Of a stretch of DNA of 64,000 nucleotides, positions 1 to 8,333 are shown in pieces. Each line of letters opens with the position of its first letter. The stretch's first letter is position 1. The translations under genes were made by a program, and so were the position numbers. The stretch is from Chloroflexota bacterium (GTDB lineage Bacteria > Chloroflexota > FW602-bin22 > JACPRP01): NCBI GenBank assembly GCA_016210495.1, contig JACQUC010000185.1, positions 1 through 64,000 of the forward strand, read 5' to 3'. Below the pieces are notes generated by a model. It made no database searches. It had not been told where the DNA came from and saw nothing but the letters and a program-made list of their open reading frames with translations.

Positions 1-270
1 CGTGTCGAGGGCCTCGTCCCAGGTGATCTCGACCCAGCGCGGGTCTTCGCCTCTGCCCTTGCGCGGATTCGTCCTTTTGAGGGGAACCTTCAGCCGATAG
101 GGATCGTAGAGGCTCATCATGCCCGCCAGCCCTTTGGCGCACAGCCTTCCCTGGCTCAAGGGGTTATCCAGGTCGCCCTCGATCTTCACCACCACGCCGT
201 CGACGCGATGAACCTTTATGCCGCAACTGCTGAAGCACATGTTGCAGGCAGACTTTATCCATTCGTCCAT
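1..270 (-). CDS. Molybdopterin oxidoreductase catalytic subunit, N-terminal 90 residues (runs off the window)
   Basis: Only the N-terminus is present; the gene continues past base 1. The translation starts MDEWIKSACNMCFSSCG and carries cysteines at about residues 9, 12, 16 and 44 (the last in RLCAKG). This is the Cx2Cx3C...C [4Fe-4S] site of the DMSO-reductase/formate-dehydrogenase family, followed by the typical DPYRLKVPLKR segment. It lies 1 nt after the MoaD-like gene, and NrfD and four-cluster Fe-S genes lie upstream on the same strand, so it is probably the catalytic subunit of a membrane complex (complex iron-sulfur molybdoenzyme). No Tat signal precedes the cysteines, which suggests a cytoplasmic active site. 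The substrate cannot be read from this fragment. Start: the ATG at 270, with a GGAGG inside the end of the preceding gene. Confidence 0.85.
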   Translation of the reverse strand, partial: MDEWIKSACNMCFSSCGIKVHRVDGVVVKIEGDLDNPLSQGRLCAKGLAGMMSLYDPYRLKVPLKRTNPRKGRGEDPRWVEITWDEALDT

Positions 271-271
271 G

Positions 272-574
272 TCAACCTCCGCCCAGCGCGTGGGTCACGA
301 CCGCGACTGAGACCTCGTCGTCCCGGTCGAGCAAGACGTCGATCCCACCCAGCTTGGCAATATCTTTCCCGTTCAAGAAGACCAGCGCCGTCGGACGCAG
401 CAAGCCGCCGCCGGCAAGAACAGCATCCCGGAATCCCTCGCCGTGCCGTTCCACCAGGGCCTCCAAAACCTGTCGCACGGTCATAAGCCCGTCGGCAGGC
501 ACCTCGTCGTCCTGTCTGCCCACCACGTTGCGGATGAGTCCAAAATACCGAACCCTTATCTTCGCGTCTGCCAT
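272..574 (-). CDS. MoaD/ThiS-family sulfur-carrier-like protein
   Basis: A 100-residue protein with the ubiquitin-like beta-grasp pattern of MoaD: KIRVRYFGLIRNVVG at the start, VRQVLEALVERHG in the middle, FLNGKDIAKLGGIDVLLDRDDEVSV next, and a C-terminal Gly-Gly (ending HALGGG). MoaD donates sulfur to molybdopterin through such a C-terminal di-glycine thiocarboxylate. The terminus here has an extra glycine, so function as a carrier is plausible but unproven. It overlaps nothing and sits 1 nt ahead of the molybdoenzyme gene, which suggests translational coupling and a dedicated cofactor-maturation role. The ATG at 574 is preferred over the GTG one codon upstream; the ribosome site is weak. Confidence 0.75.
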   Translation of the reverse strand: MADAKIRVRYFGLIRNVVGRQDDEVPADGLMTVRQVLEALVERHGEGFRDAVLAGGGLLRPTALVFLNGKDIAKLGGIDVLLDRDDEVSVAVVTHALGGG

Positions 575-724
575 CACGCCACGTAAACCTCAACTTTCAG
601 GCAACAGTCGACGGCCGCCGACGTGTAGTCGATTTGCTCGAGTCCCAGCGGCAACAGCGAGTTGAAATGCACACCTTTGCCGGCATCAACCTAGGCAATC
701 CTAACGAAGCGTGGACATATGGCC

Positions 725-887
725 TTAAGGTCGGGGCGAACGGCGTTCGCCCCGACGGTCGCTCGATCCCACCCAGGCACGTGTCCAACGCGCAAAACGT
801 CGGCACGACGCTCGGTTATCGGTCATCTTGCAGATTCGACATATCCACTTGGTGCCTGCGGGCGAACGCCGTTCGCCCCTACCTTAA
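725..887. repeat. Palindrome-ended intergenic element X1 (about 163 bp)
   Basis: The ends are inverted copies of TTAAGGT(C/A)GGGGCGAACGG plus the completing CGTTCGCCC, so each end is itself a palindrome. A related element (X2) lies in the opposite orientation at 55133-55297. Both share the internal word TCGTGCC(A/G)ACGTTTTGCGCG in addition to the ends. It fills the 406-bp gap between nrfD and the moaD-like gene; no credible coding sequence lies in this gap. Probably a MITE-like non-autonomous repeat. Confidence 0.7.
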
Positions 888-983
888 CGACGCTCCCAGC
901 CGATGTCTCCAAAGTCGGCATTCGATCAAACTGATGCGCATAGCACTTGCGCCCCTGCGATGTGCCTGCGCCAAAACAGGCAA

Positions 984-1865
984 CTAGATGACCGGGGCAA
1001 AAACACCTGCCCTGAGTAGGCAGTGCCGCAGCAGGAATCCGCCCACGAGCTCGAGGACCGCCGCGACGACCACCAGCGGCGAGAACTCCGTGCCGAAAAA
1101 GTGAAGGTAGAATACTGTTGCAAGAGGGATGGTCAGACCCACCAGGACCACGCCGATCCAGAACGGCACGGCGAGCTCGCCCCTGGTCAGCATCGCCGCG
1201 GCCTCTTTGGCACCGACCGTGGAGTACAGCATCGTCGCAAGGTAGATAGCTACGAAGGCCAGGGCTGCGCTGATCAGTACCATCTCCAAGGTCGCCAGCC
1301 CGGCGAAATCCACTTGCCGCTCTCCTGTGAAATACGTGGTGATCAGCATTGTCGCCGTGCCCGCCGAGAGCGAGTACAGGCCGAAAAGCGCAGGCAGCAG
1401 GGGCGTCGCCCAGAACTGGATGGCGGGCGAATAGGCCATCACAAAGCCCGTGTAAATTATCAGCAACAGGCTCGCCAGAATCGATATGCCCTGAATCCCT
1501 CGCCCAAGGGTGCTATCCACCGTCCAGGGGATGCCGGCTGATGGCCAAAGCAGGGGTGCCACGTAAAGAACGCCGAAGATCGAGAACGCCGCCACGATGT
1601 AGAGGCCTCGGCTTATCCAGGAAGTTTGCGGGGAGGCAAAAATGCGCCAGAACCGCTCCGGCCGGCCCAGGAAAAGCAGATGTGCGGTGCTCTTGCCGAC
1701 GATTACGATCAGCAGCCCGGCCACCATCCCCGGGACAGATCGCGAGAACATCGCCACGAGGTACAATCCGCCGCCGACGCCGCCGAGGAAGAAGGCGGTG
1801 AGTATCAGCCAGGACCATTCCCGCTGTACCTTGGACTTCACGACGAAGATGTCGAACGTATCCAC
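984..1865 (-). CDS. NrfD/PsrC-type membrane subunit
   Basis: A 293-residue polytopic protein with about eight hydrophobic segments, beginning VDTFDIFVVKSKVQREWSWLILTAFFLGGVGGGLYL. The GGVGGG(L/M)Y pattern after the first helix is typical of NrfD/PsrC/DmsC-like quinone-interacting anchors. It would exchange electrons between the quinone pool and the four-cluster Fe-S protein encoded just upstream (11-nt gap). The start is taken as the GTG at 1865, preceded by a GGGGG-rich Shine-Dalgarno; a longer reading frame upstream is out of character for the family. A palindromic repeat separates it from the moaD-like gene and the catalytic subunit, so transcription of the complex may be split. Confidence 0.85.
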   Translation of the reverse strand: MDTFDIFVVKSKVQREWSWLILTAFFLGGVGGGLYLVAMFSRSVPGMVAGLLIVIVGKSTAHLLFLGRPERFWRIFASPQTSWISRGLYIVAAFSIFGVLYVAPLLWPSAGIPWTVDSTLGRGIQGISILASLLLIIYTGFVMAYSPAIQFWATPLLPALFGLYSLSAGTATMLITTYFTGERQVDFAGLATLEMVLISAALAFVAIYLATMLYSTVGAKEAAAMLTRGELAVPFWIGVVLVGLTIPLATVFYLHFFGTEFSPLVVVAAVLELVGGFLLRHCLLRAGVFAPVI

Positions 1866-1876
1866 GGCGCTACCCC

Positions 1877-2479
1877 CTATGGAAGATAATAGACCGATGG
1901 ATTCGTGCCGAGCTCGGCCCGGAGCTGATAGCCACCCCGTTGCGCGATCAACTGGGAGATCTCGCTTGCTGGGTCGCCGAGATCGCCGAAGTAGCGGGCT
2001 TTGGTAGGGCAGGTCTCGACGCAGGCTGGCTGAAGGCCTCGATCCACACGATGAGAGCAAAAAGTGCACTTCTGCACGACGTTGGTCTGAAACCTGGGAT
2101 AGCCGTAGGCCTCATAAGGGGTGGGTCCGGCGGGAAAGTAGCTGCGAATCTCCTTGACATAGAATCGGACGTCGTAGGGGCAGGCCATCATGCAGGCCCG
2201 GCAGCCCACGCACTTGTCGTAGTCCACCAGCACAATTCCATCTTCTCGTTTGGAGGTTGCCCCGGTAGGACAGACGCGCTTGCACGCCGGATCCTCGCAG
2301 TGGTTGCAAAGGATGGGCAGAAACATCTTCTTGACGGTGGGATACTTGCCAATCTCCTTTTCGAGAACCCGGCCCCAAAACACGCCGGGAGGCGTGAAGT
2401 TCTCCGCTTTGCACGCCATATAGCAACTGTGGCAGCCAATGCACCTATTCAAGTCTATAGCCATCCCTAGCCTGACCAT
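1877..2479 (-). CDS. Four-cluster [4Fe-4S] ferredoxin subunit (NrfC/DmsB type)
   Basis: A 200-residue electron-transfer protein with four cysteine groups in the order of DmsB/NrfC/PsrB: CIGCHSCYMACK near residue 13, CNHCEDPACKRVCP, CVGCRACMMACPYDVR, and CTFC...CVETCP. It should wire the molybdenum subunit to the NrfD anchor. There is no Tat signal, consistent with a cytoplasm-facing complex. The start is set at the ATG at 2479, about 9 nt after AAGGGGGTGG; an in-frame ATG five codons later is possible. It follows the UbiD-family gene by 22 nt, which puts a decarboxylase in the same transcription unit as the redox complex. Confidence 0.88.
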   Translation of the reverse strand: MVRLGMAIDLNRCIGCHSCYMACKAENFTPPGVFWGRVLEKEIGKYPTVKKMFLPILCNHCEDPACKRVCPTGATSKREDGIVLVDYDKCVGCRACMMACPYDVRFYVKEIRSYFPAGPTPYEAYGYPRFQTNVVQKCTFCSHRVDRGLQPACVETCPTKARYFGDLGDPASEISQLIAQRGGYQLRAELGTNPSVYYLP

Positions 2480-2501
2480 CGAGAAGATCCACCCCCTTAC
2501 G

Positions 2502-3935
2502 TCATCCGGGAATGCCGTATTTCGACCAGTCGCGAAGCACGGCTGCCATAACATCCGTCTTGGGCTCGCAGACTATCTCGAAATTGTCCTTGTCGTATCT
2601 CGTCGCATCGATGATCATCTTCGAGGTGCGAGAGTGGCCGGTTGCCCGTTCGTGCTCTGACAGCGATGGGTCCAGATGGACGCCGACCAGGTCGCCGATG
2701 ATCTCCACGTCGCGGTGGGGCTGCACTCGGGTGGCAAGCGCCCAATCGACCGCGTCTCTGTTGAACGGATCGATGTCGTCGTCGACGACGATCAGGTTCT
2801 TGATAAGTCGGCCGCCCCAGGTGCCGAGGACCGCGAGCCCGACCATCTTGCCGTACCCTTCGAACCTCTTCTCGATCGACACGATGGCGTTAAAGGAGCC
2901 GCAGCCGGCCTCGGTAACGTGTACCTTCTTGATGCCGGGCAGTGGAACCAGTCGCAGAATATCCGCCTCGGTGGGTATGGCCATAGTGCAAACGGTTTCT
3001 TGCGGCGGCCGTCCTTCGTACGACGCCAGGTGAATGGGATCGTTACGGAAGGTGATGGCTGTGATCTCTATCGTCGGACGCGCCACTTTCAAGCCGTAGT
3101 AACCTGTATACTCCCCGAAGAAGCCCTCTTCCCTCTTCCGATCCATATGCAGATAGCCTTCCAGGACGATCTCCGATTCCGCCGGCACCTCCAGCGGCAC
3201 GGTTTCGCACCGGACCAGCTCCACCGGCTCACCCCTCAGTCCACCCGCCATAGCGTACTCGTTTTCGCCATACTGAAACGGAGCGATGCTCGCGATATGG
3301 ACCACGGGGTCGCAGCCAATAGCCAGGGCCACAGGCAGCGGCCCGCGCTGCTTCCGCGCGTGCTGCATAAGGTGGCGGTATGGTGCCGCCGCAATGCCGA
3401 CGAGGTTCTTTTCGAACACCTGCGTGCGATAGAGCCCAAGATTGGGAATGCCCGTGTCCGGGTCTTTGGAGACGTGTAGCGGGTAGGTTATGTAAGGCCC
3501 GGAGTCGAGTGCGTTCCAGGTGGGCATGGAGAACCTGTAGAGATCGACCTCGTCGCCCAGCATTACATTGTCTTTACACGGTCCGGTTTCGACCAGCACA
3601 GGCTCGATGGGCTTCGCGGTGCGGCTTATCCATTCCTGATGCACCTCCTGCTCGGTCGTGTTCAGCGCCATCGCGTATCGGCGGCGGGTTGCAGTAAGGT
3701 TCACGGCAACGGGCACGCCGTTACCGATGGGATTCTCAAACAAGAGCGCCGGGCCGTAGCCGTCGAGCACTTTCCGGCAAATCGCGCCGATCTCGTACTC
3801 GATGCTGACCGGGGCCTTCACCCGCACCAGCTCTCCATTGGCCTCCAGCTTGTCTATGAACTCTCTCATATTTTTGTATGGCGCTTTGTCGGCCGCGACG
3901 CCGCTGGCCGACGCTCGGCTGTCATCGAGTGGCAA
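2502..3935 (-). CDS. UbiD-family (prenylated-FMN) decarboxylase
   Basis: A 477-residue protein of typical UbiD length. It has an N-terminal MREFIDKLEANGELVRVKAPV segment, DSGPYITYPLHVSKDP near residue 145, the family stretch PAESEIVLEG near 251-260, and EGFFGEYTGYYG near 270-281. UbiD enzymes use prenylated FMN to (de)carboxylate aromatic or unsaturated acids reversibly. No ubiX (prenyltransferase) gene is in the window, so the cofactor must come from elsewhere. It sits between a small ferredoxin (43 nt upstream) and the Fe-S/NrfD genes. This suggests a catabolic step on an aromatic acid rather than ubiquinone synthesis; the substrate is unknown. Confidence 0.88.
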   Translation of the reverse strand: MPLDDSRASASGVAADKAPYKNMREFIDKLEANGELVRVKAPVSIEYEIGAICRKVLDGYGPALLFENPIGNGVPVAVNLTATRRRYAMALNTTEQEVHQEWISRTAKPIEPVLVETGPCKDNVMLGDEVDLYRFSMPTWNALDSGPYITYPLHVSKDPDTGIPNLGLYRTQVFEKNLVGIAAAPYRHLMQHARKQRGPLPVALAIGCDPVVHIASIAPFQYGENEYAMAGGLRGEPVELVRCETVPLEVPAESEIVLEGYLHMDRKREEGFFGEYTGYYGLKVARPTIEITAITFRNDPIHLASYEGRPPQETVCTMAIPTEADILRLVPLPGIKKVHVTEAGCGSFNAIVSIEKRFEGYGKMVGLAVLGTWGGRLIKNLIVVDDDIDPFNRDAVDWALATRVQPHRDVEIIGDLVGVHLDPSLSEHERATGHSRTSKMIIDATRYDKDNFEIVCEPKTDVMAAVLRDWSKYGIPG

Positions 3936-3978
3936 TTCCTTCCTCCCAGATCTTTGGTGTAGACGGGCCGTTGCCCGA

Positions 3979-4197
3979 TCAGTAGGGTAAGACCTGCTCC
4001 CGGGTCACCTCGGGATCGACCACGATGGCGCCCACATTGCAGGCCTCTTCGCAGAGGTAGCAGACGTGGCAGTCATTCGGATAGGCAATGTACGCCTTGC
4101 CGGAGTCCTCATCCATACGAATAACGTCCACGGGGCACCAGTCGAAGCACAGGCCACAGCCATTGCACTGCTCAGCGTCGATACTCTTAATGCCCAT
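3979..4197 (-). CDS. Small 2x[4Fe-4S] ferredoxin
   Basis: A 72-residue protein with two clusters: CNGCGLCFDWCPVDVI and CHVCYLCEEACNVGAI. The layout resembles the ferredoxin-like AprB/FixX-type partners of flavoprotein reductases. The start is the ATG at 4197, well placed after AAAGGAG. The gene lies between the UbiD-family gene and the AprA-like flavoprotein gene at 4485-6221, so it may be the electron donor of that flavoprotein. The intervening 287 bp hold palindromic repeats, so co-transcription with the flavoprotein is not certain. Confidence 0.85.
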   Translation of the reverse strand: MGIKSIDAEQCNGCGLCFDWCPVDVIRMDEDSGKAYIAYPNDCHVCYLCEEACNVGAIVVDPEVTREQVLPY

Positions 4198-4286
4198 TCA
4201 CCGACTCTCCTTTGCTTCGATGGCAATAACCTTAATGAAGTATTCAGAACCCAAGTGAGGCTTGGTCATAATTGGCTGGGAGGAAT

Positions 4287-4345
4287 CCGGGAGCGCCCCG
4301 CAAAGCGGGGCCCGCCCCCTCGCGGGCGAGACGCCCGCGCTCCCG
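4287..4345. repeat. GC-rich inverted repeat in the flavoprotein-ferredoxin gap
   Basis: CCGGGAGCG at the left end pairs with CGCTCCCGG at the right end, and further palindromes (CCCCGCAAAGCGGGG, CTCGCGGGCGAG) lie inside. A separate short palindrome of the family, GGGCGAGGAGACCTCGCCCC, follows at about 4448-4467. The element may attenuate transcription from the flavoprotein operon into the ferredoxin gene. Confidence 0.5.
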
Positions 4346-4484
4346 GCTCAACGTTCCCAGTCCGCTTTTTGCGCGCCTTGTTGGATTAATGACCATGCCT
4401 CACCTGGGTTAGAAACGACATTTGGCAAGGCAGGCCACCCGCCCCCAGGGCGAGGAGACCTCGCCCCTACGCTTTGAGGCGCCC

Positions 4485-6221
4485 TTACTCAAAGAAATAC
4501 TGCACGGGCGCTGGCTTTTTGCCACGCACCGGCTGCAACGCGTATCGCTCAAAGGGAATGTCTTCGGTCCAGACACGCGTACCGCCATCGCTTTGTTGCA
4601 GCACCACCCATTTCAGCCAGTCATCGTCGTCCCGATACGGGTACTCCTCGCGGAAGTGGCCGGCGCGCGACTCGGCCCTCTCCAGCGCCGCGCGCAGGGT
4701 CAGCCGTGCGACGAGGACGTAGTTCCTAAGCTCGGCGGCCTTGACGGCCTCGTGGATGTCGGGCGCATAGATGTTTTGTAGCTCCTGATCCTCGACGCCC
4801 TCGAACCAGGCAACGCCCTCTTGAAGTCTCTTGCCGTGCCTGAAGAAGCTGTACTGCGCCGGCGCCAAGCGCTTTCTGATCTCTTGATTCAAGTCGTTGG
4901 GCGTAATGCCGCGGTCACGCTTTGTCACGGCGAGGTGAGAGCTCAACAGGGAACTGGCGACGGCGCCGTCGACAATCGGCGCCGGAGCTTCGAGGGCCAT
5001 CTTGGCTGCGCCTTCGCCGGCGCGATAGCCAAAAACGCAGCAGTTGGCCAGGTTGACTCCGCCGACCGAATAGGTACCGTGCGACAGGCTCGCAGCCGCG
5101 CTGCCGGCCGCAAACAGGCCGGGTAGGCTGGACTGGCCGTCTTTGTCGATGCGGATACCGCCCGCGCCCGCCTGTGATCCCCCGATCCTGACGCACGGTG
5201 CGCACTCGACCATTTGCTCCCTGATGTCGATGCCGGCGGCCTCGAAGATGCGCATCGTTCTGGGGATGACGCGCCGAAACCTGTCGAGCCTGTCAGGAGC
5301 AAGATGCCGCATGTCCACGTAGACCGGGCCGCGTCCCTCCAGCGCCTCTTTGCAGAAAGCGGCGCTCAAAACGTAGGTCTTCGACCGCTCGGCCAGCTCC
5401 GGGTCGTACTTAACCATGAAGCGCTCGCCATCCGCGTTGACGATCCTGGCGCCCCCGCCCTGCATCATGTTGATGCCGACGGTATGGTACCGCTTCTCCC
5501 AGATGGTGATGTTGCAGCCCATCATGAACTCGAGACCGGTCTGCTGCGCGCCGGCACGCATGGCGCAGGCCACGCCGTCGCCGGTCAGGTTATCGCAATA
5601 GCCTCCGCCTACACGATAGGTCGAGTAGCCCGAGGCCATCACGACGGATTTGCAGTTGAACAGGTAGGTCTCGCCGGTTCTCGTGTCGAAGCCAACAGCT
5701 CCGACGATGCTCCCCCCGGTGGGATGCTTGCCGTCGGAGGTGAGGAGATCGGCGATCATCACGCGTTCGACCAGCCGTGCGCCTTTGCGTTTGACCAGCT
5801 TGCGCATCTCATCCATCATCTTGCGGCCGTGAAACATGAGCATGCGCGTGGTGATATGGCCACGGCCGATCGTCCGTGCCAGTCTGCCGGACTGATCTCG
5901 CTCGAACGGAAAACCCCAGGCGTCCATCTCGGAAACCCGCTGGAGCTGGTCCTGGAGGAGCACGTCGACGGCGTCCTGGTCGTTGAGGTAGTCGCCGCGC
6001 TCGAACAGCTCTTTTTTCCAGAGGTCGAGGTCGTCATCTGGTTGGGGGGCCAACATCACGCCGGCGGCGAAGGTCGAGGCGCCCGAGCGAGCCACCATCG
6101 CCTTCTCCACGAGGGTCACGTCGACGCCGAAATCCCTGGCGCGCACCGCCGCCCATGTTCCCGCCAGGCCACCGCCTATCACCAAGACGTCGGTCTCAAT
6201 TACGTAGTCGAAGGTATCCAT
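4485..6221 (-). CDS. FAD-dependent reductase, AprA / fumarate-reductase flavoprotein family
   Basis: A 578-residue flavoprotein. The FAD motif VLVIGGGLAGTWAAV is at residues 12-26, followed by VEKAMVARSGAST, a central GGGARIVN(A/P)DGERF segment and a C-terminal FAD site, GLFAAGSAAASLSHGTYSVGG, as in succinate dehydrogenase/fumarate reductase and adenylylsulfate reductase alpha subunits. The C-terminal helical domain is present. It starts 3 nt after the stop of the upstream enamidase-like gene, so it is translationally coupled. With the nearby small ferredoxin it could form a ferredoxin-driven reductase for a double bond of a ring or acyl intermediate. The sulfur-pathway role of true AprA is not supported here: no sat or qmo genes are visible. 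Confidence 0.8.
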   Translation of the reverse strand: MDTFDYVIETDVLVIGGGLAGTWAAVRARDFGVDVTLVEKAMVARSGASTFAAGVMLAPQPDDDLDLWKKELFERGDYLNDQDAVDVLLQDQLQRVSEMDAWGFPFERDQSGRLARTIGRGHITTRMLMFHGRKMMDEMRKLVKRKGARLVERVMIADLLTSDGKHPTGGSIVGAVGFDTRTGETYLFNCKSVVMASGYSTYRVGGGYCDNLTGDGVACAMRAGAQQTGLEFMMGCNITIWEKRYHTVGINMMQGGGARIVNADGERFMVKYDPELAERSKTYVLSAAFCKEALEGRGPVYVDMRHLAPDRLDRFRRVIPRTMRIFEAAGIDIREQMVECAPCVRIGGSQAGAGGIRIDKDGQSSLPGLFAAGSAAASLSHGTYSVGGVNLANCCVFGYRAGEGAAKMALEAPAPIVDGAVASSLLSSHLAVTKRDRGITPNDLNQEIRKRLAPAQYSFFRHGKRLQEGVAWFEGVEDQELQNIYAPDIHEAVKAAELRNYVLVARLTLRAALERAESRAGHFREEYPYRDDDDWLKWVVLQQSDGGTRVWTEDIPFERYALQPVRGKKPAPVQYFFE

Positions 6222-6224
6222 TTG

Positions 6225-7439
6225 CTAGCGGCCAAAGAAGTATTCGTGGGTACCTACGGTGGCGCTTAACTCCCGGCCGTTCACCTTGATGCCCCGCGTC
6301 GCCTGCGGTGCATTCCGACCGCGCGTCGTGATGATTTGGCCATCCACCATAATCATGCCTATCGCGGGTGTGTCGCCGATCTCGAAAGTTTCCAGCGCGT
6401 CTTTGGCAGCGGAGCTCTGGGCGAAGTCGAGCACCAGAAGGTCTGCCTCGCGGCCCGGCTCGACGATGCCCACGTTGAGCCCATAGACGCGCGCCGTCGT
6501 TCCCGTCGCGGCGGCTATCACCTGCGCAGCAGGGATCTCGTTCATCGACGAGATCTGCACGATACAGCGAAGGATGGCCGTGGGGATGGCCCCCATGCCT
6601 ATTGGCGTGTCCGACCCCAGGAACAGCCGATCCAACTGGCCCTTATCCTGCAGCATCTTGACAACTTTGTATCCCACCTTTGGATTGCCGTTGTAGATGA
6701 CTTCTAGCGGAAACTCGGTCTCGTAGATAAGCTTCTTGATCTGCTCGATGGGGGCGGCCGTGCAGCCACCGTTGACGTGGACGACGCAATCGGGCTTGGT
6801 TTCCATAATCATGTCGGCCCATACTTTGGCAGAACCGGGGACCGACTCGCCGCCGCAATGCATCGGCACCTTGAAGCCGTACTTGCGCGCCCAGGCGACC
6901 ATCTCTCTGGTGTCCTCCGGCTTGTAGAGGCCGCTCCCGCCGATCTCCGCGATCACGAACACTCCATGCTCGGCCATCTGCTTGAAATCGGCTTCGGTCA
7001 GGCCTTCCTCCAGAATAAGGGCGCCGCCGTGGGATTTCAACCCTCCGCCGGGCCGGAAGTTGTTGAACGTCTTCGCGCCGAGTATCGCCAGGTACTTCAC
7101 GCCTGCCGGGTCGCGGGGTCTTCCCTCGACGTGGACGTTGCCCTGGGAGATCATCGAGGTCACCCCGGCCTGGAAGGCACCCTCCATCCAGCCAAAGGTC
7201 TTCTGCCGCGGGGTCCAGTCGCCGATCACCTGATGCGTGTGCGGATCGACGAAGCCGGGACACAGCGTCATACCGTTGACGTCGACGATTCGCTCATAGC
7301 CCGACAGGTCCAACTGCTCTCGCTTGCCGACGTGAGCGATCTTGCCGTTCTCGATGAGCACCGTGTCGGCGTCCAAAATCGGTTGCCGGATGTCACCGGA
7401 AACCAGCGTCGCGATGTTAGTCAGCGCTATCCTGTTCAT
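6225..7439 (-). CDS. Enamidase-like amidohydrolase, copy 1
   Basis: A 404-residue metal-dependent hydrolase. The N-terminal pattern (TLVSGDIRQPILDADTVLIE), the HTH metal motif at H67/H69, then PRQKT, GRPRDPAG, LILEEGLTEADF, MHCGG, HVNGG and GSDTPIG closely follow the Eubacterium barkeri enamidase. That enzyme opens the reduced lactam ring in anaerobic nicotinate breakdown. The resemblance is recalled, not computed. The start is the ATG at 7439, after GGAGG. It lies between the ABC ATPase gene (43 nt) and the flavoprotein gene (3 nt). A paralogue is encoded at 8334-9551. Another ring amide (hydantoinase-like substrate) is also possible. Confidence 0.8.
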   Translation of the reverse strand: MNRIALTNIATLVSGDIRQPILDADTVLIENGKIAHVGKREQLDLSGYERIVDVNGMTLCPGFVDPHTHQVIGDWTPRQKTFGWMEGAFQAGVTSMISQGNVHVEGRPRDPAGVKYLAILGAKTFNNFRPGGGLKSHGGALILEEGLTEADFKQMAEHGVFVIAEIGGSGLYKPEDTREMVAWARKYGFKVPMHCGGESVPGSAKVWADMIMETKPDCVVHVNGGCTAAPIEQIKKLIYETEFPLEVIYNGNPKVGYKVVKMLQDKGQLDRLFLGSDTPIGMGAIPTAILRCIVQISSMNEIPAAQVIAAATGTTARVYGLNVGIVEPGREADLLVLDFAQSSAAKDALETFEIGDTPAIGMIMVDGQIITTRGRNAPQATRGIKVNGRELSATVGTHEYFFGR

Positions 7440-7482
7440 ACCTTGTCCTCCAAAACTCGTGCTCGTTCTCGGGGTCGCGGCG

Positions 7483-8304
7483 TCACACGGCCGCGCTTGC
7501 GGACTTGTGCACCTCTGCTTCCTCCGCAAAGACCTTGCTAAAGATATCGTGGCGAAACTGGATGTATCGCGGGGACTCCTTCGTGATGAGCTGGTCACGC
7601 GGATAGGGCAGGTCGATTGCAACCCGATCCATGACCACCGCCGGCGCTTTGCTCAGGACCACCACCGTGTCAGATAGATAGATGGCCTCCTCAATATCGT
7701 GCGTCACAAAGAGCACCGTCAAAGAGAAGTCCGCCCAGATTTTCAGCAAGAAATCCTGAAGACCTGATCGGGTGAGTGCATCGACCGAGCTGAACGGCTC
7801 GTCCATTAGCAGCACCTGTGGCTGGCATACCAGGGCACGGGCGATGGCCACCCTCTGCTGCATTCCCCCTGACAATTGCCAGGAATAGTGGTTTTCGAAT
7901 CCCGTTAGCCCCACCAGATCGATGTACTCTTCGCATTTCTTCCGGATAACTTTCCCGTCCATCTTCTCTCTGTTTTCCAGCCCGAACGCCACGTTCTGGT
8001 GCACGGTTTTCCATGGGAAGATAGACTTGGTGTACTGCTGAAACACGTAGATCATCTCGAAGGGAGGATGAGTGATCTGCTTCTTTTCGAGCCACACCTC
8101 ACCTGAGCTGCCGGCCATCAGCCCCGCGACGATTTGCAAAAGCGTCGACTTGCCGCACCCGGACGGGCCGCAGATCGACACAAACCGACCTTTGTCGACC
8201 TCCAGCGAGATGTCTCTAATGGCGAGAGTCCCCCGGTCCTTGGCAGTAAGGGGAGGAAATTCCTTGCGCACATTCTTGATCTTGATGTAGCTCACTTCCG
8301 CCAT
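7483..8304 (-). CDS. ABC transporter ATP-binding protein, SsuB/TauB/ThiZ type
   Basis: A 273-residue ATPase with Walker A GPSGCGKST, a Q-loop (YVFQQY), signature LSGGMQQRVAIARAL, Walker B VLLMDEPFSSVD and the switch His in FVTHDIEEA. It matches the nitrate/sulfonate/taurine class that energises uptake of small organic anions. No permease gene is adjacent. The nearest binding protein of this transporter type is the lipoprotein encoded at 40707-41882, far away but on the same strand. The ATG at 8304 lies only 1 nt after GGAGGG; the GTG at 8295 has better spacing and may be the true start. It sits between two enamidase-like genes. Confidence 0.88.
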   Translation of the reverse strand: MAEVSYIKIKNVRKEFPPLTAKDRGTLAIRDISLEVDKGRFVSICGPSGCGKSTLLQIVAGLMAGSSGEVWLEKKQITHPPFEMIYVFQQYTKSIFPWKTVHQNVAFGLENREKMDGKVIRKKCEEYIDLVGLTGFENHYSWQLSGGMQQRVAIARALVCQPQVLLMDEPFSSVDALTRSGLQDFLLKIWADFSLTVLFVTHDIEEAIYLSDTVVVLSKAPAVVMDRVAIDLPYPRDQLITKESPRYIQFRHDIFSKVFAEEAEVHKSASAAV

Positions 8305-8333
8305 CCCTCCTAGGTCCTGCTGGTGCAGGCGAC

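Noticed and set aside
634..987. A plus-strand frame of 117 codons and its overlapping partners in the moaD-nrfD gap
   Set aside because: It reads through the palindromic element X1, so it is repeat DNA and not a gene.
4485..6221. Assignment of the flavoprotein as true adenylylsulfate reductase AprA
   Set aside because: Only the FAD fold and the ferredoxin neighbour support it; no sat, qmo or dsr genes are present and it is coupled to an enamidase-like gene.
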